Below are positions 53,466-61,138 of a stretch of 64,000 nucleotides of DNA, in pieces. The stretch covers positions 1,116,001 to 1,180,000 of the forward strand of contig NC_015312.1 in NCBI RefSeq assembly GCF_000196675.2, read 5' to 3'. A model generated the notes under the pieces. The model did not search any database. It saw only the letters and a list, made by a program, of their open reading frames with translations, and was not told the DNA's origin. The stretch comes from Pseudonocardia benzenivorans CB1190 (lineage in GTDB: Bacteria > Actinomycetota > Actinomycetes > Mycobacteriales > Pseudonocardiaceae). Position numbers and translations under genes: made by a program. The first letter of the stretch is position 1. The number at the start of each line of letters is the position of its first letter.

Positions 53466-53518
53466 TGCAGGAACGGCACTTTCCCGCAACCCAGTTGCGG
53501 GAAAGTGCCGTTCCTGCA
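53466..53518. repeat. 53-bp palindromic repeat, copy C (between xylA and xylB)
   Basis: 24-bp perfect arms (TGCAGGAACGGCACTTTCCC plus GCAA, and complement) with a 5-nt centre CCCAG. It lies 11 bp after the xylA stop and 24 bp before the xylB start, inside one operon. It may lower xylB expression or protect the xylA mRNA end. Confidence 0.95.
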
Positions 53519-53529
53519 GAACGGGGTGC

Positions 53530-54717
53530 TCACCTGGCGCCCAGGACGTGCTCGAGCGCCAGCTGGGCGAGCTTCGCGTAGCCGTAGCCGCGTTCGGCCG
53601 CCTTGTCGGGGTCGTAGTCCTCGAAGGCGGAACGGTCGGCGAGGAGGTCCTGCACCGTCTCCCCGTCGTTGAGGGTCGGCCTCCCCAGGTCCGCGACCCC
53701 CGACACCGCGAGCGCCTCCGCCACCTCCGGGTCGGCGCGGAACGCGGCGGCGCGCTCGCGCAGCAGCAGGTAGGTGCGCATGTTCGCGGCGGCGGAGGCC
53801 CACACGCCGTCGACGTCCTCGGTGCGCAGCGGCTTGTAGTCGAAGTGCCGCGGGCCGTCGTAGACCGGACCCCCGCCAGGCGCACCGTTCTCCAGCAGGT
53901 CGACCAGCGAGAAGGCGTTGAGCAGGTCGCCGTGGCCGAAGATCAGGTCCTGGTCGTACTTGATGCCGCGCTGGCCGTTGAGGTCGAGGTGGAAGAGCTT
54001 GCCCGCCCACAGCGCCTGCGCGATGCCCGCCGAGTAGTTCAGCCCGGCCATCTGCTCGTGCCCGACCTCGGGGTTCACCCCGACGATGTCGCCGTGCTCC
54101 AGCTCGGCGATGAAGGCGAGGGCATGCCCGAGGGTGGGCAGCAGGATGTCGCCGCGGGGCTCGTTGGGCTTGGGCTCGATGGCGAACCGGATGCCGTAGC
54201 CCTGCTCCTTGACGTAGGAGGCCAGCAGGTCGATGCCCTCGCGGTAGCGGTCGAGCGCGGCGCGGATGTCCTTGCCCTGGTCGACCTCGGCGCCCTCGCG
54301 GCCGCCCCAGAACACGTAGGTCGACGCGCCGAGCTCGGCGGCGAGGTCGAGGTGGCGCAGCACCTTGCGCAGCGCGAACCGGCGGACGCCGCGGTCGTTG
54401 CTGGTGAAGGCGCCGTCCTTGAAGACAGGGTGGGTGAACAGGTTCGTCGTCATCATCGGGACGACGAGGCCGGTCTCGTCGAGCGCGCCGCGGAAGCGGG
54501 CGATGATCCGGTCGCGCTCGGCGGCGCCGGTGCCGAAGGGGACGAGGTCGTCGTCGTGGAACGTGACGCCCCATGCGCCCAGGTCGGAGAGCCGGTGCAC
54601 GCTCTCGACGGGGTCGAGTGCGGGGCGGGTGGCGTCGCCGAAGGGGTCGCGGGCGGGCCAGCCCACGGTCCACAGCCCGAAGCTGAACCTGTCCTCGCGC
54701 GTCGGCTGCGTCGCCAT
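53530..54717 (-). CDS. xylA: Xylose isomerase
   Basis: 395 aa, class I actinobacterial type. [17 protein letters not shown] at the start, [10 protein letters not shown] (catalytic His), [22 protein letters not shown] (metal ligand Glu), [11 protein letters not shown] and [15 protein letters not shown] metal sites are all present. Converts D-xylose to D-xylulose. First gene of the xyl operon with an operator 14 bp upstream of the ATG. Confidence 0.97.
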   Translation of the reverse strand: MATQPTREDRFSFGLWTVGWPARDPFGDATRPALDPVESVHRLSDLGAWGVTFHDDDLVPFGTGAAERDRIIARFRGALDETGLVVPMMTTNLFTHPVFKDGAFTSNDRGVRRFALRKVLRHLDLAAELGASTYVFWGGREGAEVDQGKDIRAALDRYREGIDLLASYVKEQGYGIRFAIEPKPNEPRGDILLPTLGHALAFIAELEHGDIVGVNPEVGHEQMAGLNYSAGIAQALWAGKLFHLDLNGQRGIKYDQDLIFGHGDLLNAFSLVDLLENGAPGGGPVYDGPRHFDYKPLRTEDVDGVWASAAANMRTYLLLRERAAAFRADPEVAEALAVSGVADLGRPTLNDGETVQDLLADRSAFEDYDPDKAAERGYGYAKLAQLALEHVLGAR

Positions 54718-54730
54718 GATCGCCCCTTTT

Positions 54731-54745
54731 GTTCGACGTCCGAAC
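54731..54745. promoter_or_regulatory. Xylose-regulator (ROK) operator
   Basis: GTTCGACGTCCGAAC, 5-bp arms GTTCG/CGAAC, lies just upstream of xylA. ROK repressors of the XylR type bind palindromes of this kind. Confidence 0.65.
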
Positions 54746-54759
54746 TAATGTGGCAACGG

Positions 54760-54765
54760 TAGCGT
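54760..54765 (+). promoter_or_regulatory. -10 box TAGCGT before xthA
   Basis: TAGCGT ends 7 nt before the GTG at 54773. The in-frame GTG at 54764 lies inside the box, so 54773 is the better start. Confidence 0.55.
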
Positions 54766-54772
54766 GCGCCTC

Positions 54773-55633
54773 GTGCGTCTGGCTACGTGGAACGTGAACT
54801 CGGCGAAGACCCGGCTGCCGCGGCTGCTGCCCTGGCTCGACCAGCGCGCCCCCGACGTCGTGTGCCTGCAGGAGACGAAGCTCGCCGACGCCGACTGGGC
54901 CGAGACCTTCGACGACGCGATGCGCGAGCGCGGCTACGAGGTCGCGCACTACGGGCAGGGTCGCTGGAACGGTGTCGCGCTGCTCTCCCGCGTGGGCCTC
55001 GACGACGTCGAACGCGGCCTGCCCGCCGAGCCCCGCTTTCCCGACGACGACTCCGCGCCCGAGGCCCGCGCCCTGACCGCGACGTGCGGCGGCCTGCGGG
55101 TGACGTCGGTCTACGTGCCCAACGGCCGCACCCCCGACGACCCGCACTACGCCTACAAGCTGCGCTGGCTCGACGCCTTGCAGGCCATGGTCGCCGACGG
55201 CCCGACGGCGACGAGTGTCGTCGCCGGGGACATGAACATCGCGCCCACCGACGCCGACGTCTGGGACCCGTCGCTGTTCGTCGACTCCACCCACGTCACA
55301 CCGGCCGAGCGCAAGGCCCTCGAAGCGCTGACCGGGCTGGGCCTGCACGACGTCGTGCGCGACCGCTGGCCCGGCCAGCGCGTCTTCTCCTACTGGGACT
55401 ACCGCGCGGGCCGCTTCCACCAGGACAAGGGCATGCGGATCGACCTGGTCCTCGTCGGTGACGACGCCGTCGGCCGGGTGCAGGCCGCCTGGATCGACCG
55501 CCAGGCGCGCAAGGGGTCCGGGCCGAGCGACCACGCGCCGGTGATGGTCGACCTCGACGAGGCGCCCGACGGCGACATCGGCCCCGTCGTCCCGCCGCCG
55601 ACGACCCCGGCGAGGCTGCCGCACCTCGGCTGA
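54773..55633 (+). CDS. xthA: Exodeoxyribonuclease III
   Basis: 286 aa of the exonuclease III/AP endonuclease family. ATWNVNSAKTRL at the start, CLQETKL (metal-binding Glu), VAGDMNIAPTDADVWD (DxN), and GPSDHAPVMVDL (catalytic His) at the end. Acts at abasic sites and 3' ends in base-excision repair. The C-terminus is Pro-rich. Divergent from xylA. Confidence 0.93.
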   Translation: MRLATWNVNSAKTRLPRLLPWLDQRAPDVVCLQETKLADADWAETFDDAMRERGYEVAHYGQGRWNGVALLSRVGLDDVERGLPAEPRFPDDDSAPEARALTATCGGLRVTSVYVPNGRTPDDPHYAYKLRWLDALQAMVADGPTATSVVAGDMNIAPTDADVWDPSLFVDSTHVTPAERKALEALTGLGLHDVVRDRWPGQRVFSYWDYRAGRFHQDKGMRIDLVLVGDDAVGRVQAAWIDRQARKGSGPSDHAPVMVDLDEAPDGDIGPVVPPPTTPARLPHLG

Positions 55634-55683
55634 CCGGAGCAGACACCCGGCCGGATCGGCAGGCACGCTTCCCGGCCGCGGTC

Positions 55684-55711
55684 GGTCCGGGGTCCGGGGT
55701 CCGGGGTCCGG
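55684..55711. repeat. 7-bp microsatellite, four copies
   Basis: Four perfect copies of GGTCCGG in tandem between xthA and the lipoprotein gene. No gene is seen in the 237-bp gap (55634-55870) beyond this and short GATTCGGG repeats near 55768-55790. Confidence 0.9.
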
Positions 55712-55870
55712 AGGCCGCCGTCGGGGCGCCGGCCCGGCGGCCGCGCGGCGCAACTCGTCCCCGATCGGGCTGATTCGGGCCGATTCGGGGGGTCCCGCCG
55801 TGCGGGGGCGTTACGCCGGATGGAGTATTGGCGCGACCGACGATCCGCCGACCCGACATGGAGCCATCCC

Positions 55871-56602
55871 ATGAGCCACCGACCCGGCCGCATCGCCGCC
55901 GGAACCCTCGTCGCCGGTCTCGCCCTCGCGGGCGCCGCGGCCTGTTCGTCGGGCAGCAGCGACGCGCCCGCCCCCGGCGCGACCCCGCCGCCCGCCGCCT
56001 CGGCGCAGCCGGGTGCCGGCGGCCAGGCGACCGACGCCCAGCGTGCCGCGTTCGGTCAGGCCCACCAGGGCGCGCTCGCGCTCGTCGCCCTGGGTGGTCT
56101 CGGGACCGACCAGGGCGTCGGTGACCAGGTCAAGGGCCTCGCCCCCGACGTGACGGCGCAGGGCCAGGCCCTCGACAAGGCGATCCGCGACCAGGCCACG
56201 GCCCAGGGCGTCGCGCTGACCGACGCGCTGACCGCCCAGCAGCAGCAGGTGATCGACGACCTGCAGGCCCGCAGCGGGCAGCCGTTCGACCAGGCCTGGT
56301 TGCGCGCCGCGCTCGACATGGAGCAGCAGGCCCGCGACGCCGCGAACGCGATCCTGAACGACCCCGGTGCCTCCGCGGAGGCCAAGCAGGCCGCGCAGGA
56401 CGCGCTCACCAAGCTCGACGCGCTCCACGCGAAGCTGACCGCGGCCTCGGGCACGGCGGGTTCGAGCACCCCCGGCTCGGTCAACGCGGGCACCGGCGGC
56501 CAGGCCGCCGAGGGTGCCGACGCCGCCCTCCCGATCGCGCTCATCGGCGGCGGTGCGGTGCTGCTCGCCGGTGCGGGCCTCTGGCGTCGCCGCCACGCCT
56601 GA
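55871..56602 (+). CDS. Lipoprotein with DUF4142-like bundle and C-terminal TM
   Basis: 243 aa. A lipoprotein signal peptide ends in the lipobox LAGAAAC (Cys near residue 26). The middle is a helical Gln/Ala-rich domain (DQGVGDQVKGLAPDVTAQGQ; QQVIDDLQARSGQPFDQAWL) similar to DUF4142. The end is a Gly/Ser-rich spacer, one hydrophobic helix (ALPIALIGGGAVLLAGAGLW) and RRRH. So it would be anchored at both ends, or processed at one. The stop overlaps the sortase ATG (TGATG), which suggests the two work together. No LPxTG motif, but LPIA lies just before the helix. Confidence 0.8.
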   Translation: MSHRPGRIAAGTLVAGLALAGAAACSSGSSDAPAPGATPPPAASAQPGAGGQATDAQRAAFGQAHQGALALVALGGLGTDQGVGDQVKGLAPDVTAQGQALDKAIRDQATAQGVALTDALTAQQQQVIDDLQARSGQPFDQAWLRAALDMEQQARDAANAILNDPGASAEAKQAAQDALTKLDALHAKLTAASGTAGSSTPGSVNAGTGGQAAEGADAALPIALIGGGAVLLAGAGLWRRRHA

Positions 56603-57261
56603 TGACGGCTCCCGCCGCCGGGCTCGACAGCCCTGGCGACGACACGGCGAGAAGCGGCCACGCGCGCGGCGGAGTCCGGCGGTGGCGCGTCCTGGCCGGG
56701 GTGCTCGGTGCGGTCTGCGTGCTCGCCGGCGTCCTGTTGCTGGTCGCCCGCCCGGCGCACGACGTCGGAACGGTTCCGGTGGCCGCGCCCGTTGCGGGGG
56801 TACCGGTCGCGCCCGGCGTCGTCCCGGCCACGGTCACGATCCGCGGCGTCGACACCCCGGCGGTTCCGGTGTCGACCGCCCCCGACGGGTCGCTGACCCT
56901 GCCCGAGCACCCCACGACCGTCGGCTGGTGGTCGCCGGGCGCGCTGCCGGGTTCGGCGACGGGCTCGGTCGTACTGGCGGGCCACGTCGACTCCCGGGTC
57001 GCCGGCCTCGGAGCCTTCGCGGTGCTGCGTGACCTGCGCGTCGGTGAACGGGTCACCGTGCGGGGCGCCGACGGCCGCGACGTCGGCTACGAGGTCGTGG
57101 CCCGGCGCGAGTACCGCAAGGCCGAGCTCCCGCCCGGGACCTTCGCCCGCGACGGCGCCCCACGGTTGGTGCTGATCACCTGCGGCGGCCGCTTCGACCC
57201 GGTCGCGCGCAGCTACGACGACAACGTCGTGGTGTTCGCGACCCCGGCACAGACCTCGTGA
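56602..57261 (+). CDS. Class F sortase
   Basis: 219 aa. An N-terminal membrane helix (VLAGVLGAVCVLAGVLLLVA, residues 30-49) anchors an outer sortase domain. The catalytic His is in VLAGHVDS near residue 127, Cys in LITCGGRF near 192, and Arg in the RFDPVARSYDDN stretch. It transpeptidates surface proteins; the upstream lipoprotein is the obvious candidate partner although it lacks a canonical signal. The stop lies inside the 22-bp tandem repeat. Confidence 0.9.
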   Translation: MTAPAAGLDSPGDDTARSGHARGGVRRWRVLAGVLGAVCVLAGVLLLVARPAHDVGTVPVAAPVAGVPVAPGVVPATVTIRGVDTPAVPVSTAPDGSLTLPEHPTTVGWWSPGALPGSATGSVVLAGHVDSRVAGLGAFAVLRDLRVGERVTVRGADGRDVGYEVVARREYRKAELPPGTFARDGAPRLVLITCGGRFDPVARSYDDNVVVFATPAQTS

Positions 57262-57312
57262 GTGGCAGGCGCAGACCTCGTGAGTGGCAGGCACAGGCCT
57301 CGTGAGTGGCAA
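57251..57312. repeat. 22-bp tandem repeat, three copies
   Basis: GTGAGTGGC recurs at 57258, 57280 and 57302, a 22-bp period (unit GACCTCGTGAGTGGCAGG plus 4 bases). The first unit contains the sortase stop codon; the last runs into the palindrome at 57301-57342. Confidence 0.9.
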
Positions 57313-57342
57313 TCGTCGCCATGGCGACCATTGCCACTCACG
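57301..57342. repeat. 42-bp palindrome
   Basis: 21-bp arms (CGTGAGTGGCAAT, one mismatch, GTCGCCA and complement) with no loop, centred between 57321 and 57322. It lies 36 bp before the proA start and could be a terminator, a protein-binding site or a mobile palindrome. Confidence 0.9.
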
Positions 57343-57363
57343 GGGGGCGCCCGGCGAGCCGGG

Positions 57364-57369
57364 TACGGT
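57364..57369 (+). promoter_or_regulatory. -10 box TACGGT before proA-like gene
   Basis: TACGGT ends 8 nt before the GTG at 57378, directly after the palindrome; the transcript is probably leaderless. Confidence 0.45.
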
Positions 57370-57377
57370 TCCCGACC

Positions 57378-58640
57378 GTGAGCACCAGCCCCGCCGCCGA
57401 CCAGCAGGCCCCCGAGTTCGCCGCCGTCCGCGCCGCCGCGCAGCGTGCCGCCGCGGCCGCCCCGGGGGTCCGTGCGGCGGGCGGCCCGGCGATTGACGCC
57501 GCGCTGCGCACCGCCGCCCGGCTGCTGCGCGAGCGGGCCGAGAGGGTGCTGGCCGCCAACGCCGCCGACGTCGACACGGCGCGGGCGGGCGGGATGGCCT
57601 CGGGCCTGCTCGACCGTCTCACCCTGACCCCGGAGCGTCTGGCGGACATGGCCGTCCAGCTCGAGGTCCTGGCCGACACCCCCGAGCCGCCCACCGAGCG
57701 CGAGGTGCGCACGCTGCCGGGCGGCGAGCGAGTGCTGGAGCGGCGCATCCCGGTCGGCGTCATCGGTGCGGTGTTCGAGGCCCGCCCCAATGTCACCGTC
57801 GACGTCGCCTCGCAGGTCCTCAAGGCGCGCAGCGCCGCCGTCCTGCGCACCGGCGCGGCCGCGCTCGGCAGCGCCACCACGCTCGTCGAGCAGGTGATCG
57901 CGCCGGCCCTCGACGCCAACGGGGTGCCGCCGGCGGCGGTCCAGCTGGTCCCGACGCCCGGGCACGCCGGCGCCGACGCGCTCGTCGGGCTGCCCGACCT
58001 CGTGCCGCTGGTCGTCGTGCGCGGCAGCGGCGAGGTCACCCGGCGGCTCTCGGCGCTCGGCGCCACCGCGGGGACCCGAATCCTGGCCCACGCCGACGGG
58101 GGCGGGGTGCTCTACCTCGACGCGAGCGCCGAGCCCGAGGCCGTCGCCGGGCTCATCGACGCCGGCACCGACCGGCTCGGCGTCTGCAACCGGCTCAACC
58201 TCCTGCTCATCGACCGCCCCGTCTACGACGCGCTGCTCCCGGTCGCCGAGAAGGTGCTGACGGGCAAGGGGATCGCGCTGAGCCTCCCGCCGCACGCCCA
58301 CCGGCTCGGGCACGAGTGGGCGCTCGACTCCGGCAGCGAGGCGCACGTGACCGTGCAGCCCGTCGACGGTGCCGTCGACGCCGCGCTCACCGCCTCCCGC
58401 GAGACGAGCGGCCTGGCCGCGACCGTGTGCGCGCAGGACGAGGCCGTCGCGACGGCGTTCATCGACGCCTACACCGGCACCGGCGTCTTCTGGAACACGA
58501 CGACCCGCCTGCTCGACGGCTACAAGCTGCTCGGCCTGCCGGAGACGGGGATCAACGTCGACCGCTCGCCCGGCCCCCGCGGCCCGGTCACCTATCCCGA
58601 CCTCGCGCTGCGCCAGTTCGTCGTCCTTCCGGCGAGGTAA
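57378..58640 (+). CDS. Gamma-glutamyl-phosphate reductase (ProA family)
   Basis: 420 aa. The ProA landmarks are present: PVGVIGAVFEARPNVTVD near residue 127, the catalytic cysteine in DRLGVCNRLN near 270, and ASRETSGLAATVC toward the end. Several usual blocks differ (LRTGAAALGSAT instead of the LRGGSEA region). proB is not nearby. It may be the true ProA for proline synthesis or a divergent paralogue acting on another acyl phosphate. No RBS; leaderless box upstream. Confidence 0.82.
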   Translation: MSTSPAADQQAPEFAAVRAAAQRAAAAAPGVRAAGGPAIDAALRTAARLLRERAERVLAANAADVDTARAGGMASGLLDRLTLTPERLADMAVQLEVLADTPEPPTEREVRTLPGGERVLERRIPVGVIGAVFEARPNVTVDVASQVLKARSAAVLRTGAAALGSATTLVEQVIAPALDANGVPPAAVQLVPTPGHAGADALVGLPDLVPLVVVRGSGEVTRRLSALGATAGTRILAHADGGGVLYLDASAEPEAVAGLIDAGTDRLGVCNRLNLLLIDRPVYDALLPVAEKVLTGKGIALSLPPHAHRLGHEWALDSGSEAHVTVQPVDGAVDAALTASRETSGLAATVCAQDEAVATAFIDAYTGTGVFWNTTTRLLDGYKLLGLPETGINVDRSPGPRGPVTYPDLALRQFVVLPAR

Positions 58641-58726
58641 CCCCGTCGCAGCTGTCGGCGGGGCCGCAGGATCCTGCAGAGTCTCCTGTGGACCGGGTCG
58701 TCCGCACCCGGGAGCGGAGCCGACCG

Positions 58727-59809
58727 ATGCCGAACGATCCCGCGTCCCCGCGCCGCCCGCTGCTGGGCCGCCCCCTCGTCCTGGTGCTGTCGCTGGTGCT
58801 CGCCGCGGTACTCGGGGGCGTCGTCGGCGGCGTCGTGGTGCGCGCGACGGCCGGCCCGGCGACGGCCTGCGACGCCACCGCGGTCTCCGACGCGGGGATG
58901 CCCTCGGTGGTGACGATCGTCGTGACGACCCCCGGCGGCGCCCCCGGCGGGTCGGGTTCCGGGGAGATCGTGCGCTCCGGGGGCTACGTGCTGACCAACG
59001 ACCACGTCGTGTCGGCCGGGGCGGGCGGCGGCGCGGTGCAGGTCCGCTACAGCACCGGCGCCACCTCGGCGGCGCAGATCGTCGGCCGCGACCCGCTCAC
59101 CGATCTCGCCGTGGTCCGGGCGGCGACCGACCCGGGGCTGCCGGTGATCTCGGTCGGGCGCTCGCAGGACCTGGTCGTCGGTCAGCCGGTCGTCGCGCTC
59201 GGCGCGCCCCTCGGCCTGGTCGGGACCGTGACCGCGGGCATCGTCAGCGCACTGGACCGGCAGATGCAGCTCCCCGCCGACGCCGGTGGCACGGCGCACC
59301 TCTTCAACGCCGTGCAGACCGACGCGGCCATCAACCCCGGCAACAGCGGGGGACCGCTCGTCGACTGCGACGCGCGGCTCGTCGGGATCAACACGGCGAT
59401 CGCGACGGTGCCCAACGAGGCCGGCCAGTCCGGCGGGGGCAGCGTCGGGCTCGGCTTCGCGATCGGGGTCGACGCGGCGATGCCGATCGCCGACGAGCTC
59501 ATCCGGACCGGCTCGGTCACCCACTACACCGTCGGGCTGACCCTGCGCGTGGTCTCGCCGGGCCTCGCGGACCGGCTCGGACTGCCGGCGGGCCTGGCCG
59601 TCGTCGCGGTCGCCCCGGGGAGCCCGGCCGCGCAGGCGGGCATCGCGGTGGGCGACGTCGTCACCGAGATCGCCGGCAGCCCGGCGGTCAGCGCCGACCA
59701 GCTGACCGTCGCCGAGCTCCGGGCACGGGCCGGGCAGCCCGACATCAGCCTCACCTACCGCTCGGGTGCCGCCGTCCGGACGGTCGCGCTCACGGCCGTG
59801 CGGGAGTGA
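58727..59809 (+). CDS. HtrA/DegP-like trypsin-fold serine protease with PDZ
   Basis: 360 aa. A membrane anchor (LVLVLSLVLAAVLGGVVGGVVV, residues 17-38) precedes the S1C protease: catalytic His in LTNDHVV near residue 92, Asp in DPLTDLAVV near 125, Ser in GNSGGPL near 207. A PDZ domain follows (PAGLAVVAVAPGSPAAQAGI). Acts outside the membrane on misfolded proteins. The ATG at 58727 has GGGAGCGGAG upstream. Confidence 0.93.
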   Translation: MPNDPASPRRPLLGRPLVLVLSLVLAAVLGGVVGGVVVRATAGPATACDATAVSDAGMPSVVTIVVTTPGGAPGGSGSGEIVRSGGYVLTNDHVVSAGAGGGAVQVRYSTGATSAAQIVGRDPLTDLAVVRAATDPGLPVISVGRSQDLVVGQPVVALGAPLGLVGTVTAGIVSALDRQMQLPADAGGTAHLFNAVQTDAAINPGNSGGPLVDCDARLVGINTAIATVPNEAGQSGGGSVGLGFAIGVDAAMPIADELIRTGSVTHYTVGLTLRVVSPGLADRLGLPAGLAVVAVAPGSPAAQAGIAVGDVVTEIAGSPAVSADQLTVAELRARAGQPDISLTYRSGAAVRTVALTAVRE

Positions 59810-59832
59810 CGGCACGGTGCCGGTGCGAGGGT

Positions 59833-59838
59833 TAGTGT
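59833..59838 (+). promoter_or_regulatory. -10 box TAGTGT before the M16 pair
   Basis: TAGTGT ends 7 nt before the GTG at 59846, giving a leaderless transcript for the peptidase operon. Confidence 0.5.
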
Positions 59839-59845
59839 CACCCTC

Positions 59846-61138
59846 GTGTCGATCGAACTCCACCGCGCGACGCTCCCCAACGGGTTGCGTGTGCTGCTCG
59901 TCCCCGATCCCGCGACGCCCGTCGTCGGGGTCGCCGTTCACGTCGACGTCGGCTTCCGGTCCGAGCCCGAGGGGCGGACGGGGTTCGCGCACCTGTTCGA
60001 GCACCTGATGTTCCAGGGCAGCGAGAGCCTCGAGAAGCTCGCGCACTTCCGGCACGTCCAGGGCTCGGGCGGGGTGTTCAACGGCTCGACCCACCAGGAC
60101 TACACCGACTACTTCGAGGTCCTGCCCGCCGCGGCGCTGGAGCGTGCGCTGTTCCTCGAGGCCGACCGGCTGCGCGCGCCCAAGCTCACCGAGGAGAACC
60201 TGCGCAACCAGGTCGACGTCGTGAAGGAGGAGATCCGGCTCAACGTCCTGAACCGGCCGTACGGCGGGTTCCCCTGGATCCTGCTGCCGCCGGTCCTGTA
60301 CGACACCTTCCCCAACGCGCACAACGGCTACGGCGACTTCTCCGAGCTGGAGCAGGCGAGCCTCGACGACGCCGCGGCGTTCTTCGACACCTACTACGCG
60401 CCGGGCAACGCACAGCTGACGGTGGCCGGGCCGATCGACGTCGACACCACGCTCGCCCGGGTCGACGCGCACTTCGGCGACATCCCGGCCCGCCCGACGC
60501 CCGAGCGGCCGAGCTTCGCCGAGCCCGCTCCCGGGGCCGAGCGCCGGCAGTCGGTGCTCGACGCGCACGCCCCGCTGCCCGCGCTCGCGATGGGGTTCCG
60601 GCTGCCCGACCCGGGCGCCGACCTCGACGGCTACCTCGCGCACGTGCTGCTCGCGTCCGTGCTGGGCGACGGCGAGGCCGCCCGGCTGCAGCGTCGTCTC
60701 GTGCACGCCGACGGCCTGGTCACCGACGTCTCGGCGAGCGCGGGCCTGATGGGCTCCCTCGACGCCCGCGACCCCGACACGTTCACCGTCACCGCGGTGC
60801 ACCCGGCCGCCGTCGAGCCCGACCGGGTGATCGGCGCCGTCGACGAGGAGCTGGAGAAGCTGGCCGCGTCGCCGCCGAGCGCCGACGAGCTGGCCCGGCA
60901 GGTGGCCCGCTGGTCGGCCGCGCTGCACCAGGAGAACGACCGCGTGATGTACCGGATGCTCGGCCTGGGCGCCCGTGAGCTGCTCTACGGCCGTGCCGAG
61001 ATCACCCTCGAGCTCACCGACCGCCTCGCGGCGCTGACCCCGGCCCAGGTGGCGGCCGCGGCCGGCGCACTGCGGTCCGGCGGGCGCGGTGTGCTGCTCG
61101 TCGAACCCGGTTCCCAGGGCCAGGAGGAGGACGCGTGA
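59846..61138 (+). CDS. M16 zinc peptidase, catalytic subunit
   Basis: 430 aa. The inverted zinc motif HLFEH is at residues 49-53, with the third ligand Glu in VKEEIRLNV near 128. This is the catalytic half of an insulinase-like (mitochondrial-processing-peptidase-type) heterodimer; the partner is encoded immediately downstream with overlapping GTGA. Cytoplasmic; substrate unknown. Confidence 0.93.
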   Translation: MSIELHRATLPNGLRVLLVPDPATPVVGVAVHVDVGFRSEPEGRTGFAHLFEHLMFQGSESLEKLAHFRHVQGSGGVFNGSTHQDYTDYFEVLPAAALERALFLEADRLRAPKLTEENLRNQVDVVKEEIRLNVLNRPYGGFPWILLPPVLYDTFPNAHNGYGDFSELEQASLDDAAAFFDTYYAPGNAQLTVAGPIDVDTTLARVDAHFGDIPARPTPERPSFAEPAPGAERRQSVLDAHAPLPALAMGFRLPDPGADLDGYLAHVLLASVLGDGEAARLQRRLVHADGLVTDVSASAGLMGSLDARDPDTFTVTAVHPAAVEPDRVIGAVDEELEKLAASPPSADELARQVARWSAALHQENDRVMYRMLGLGARELLYGRAEITLELTDRLAALTPAQVAAAAGALRSGGRGVLLVEPGSQGQEEDA

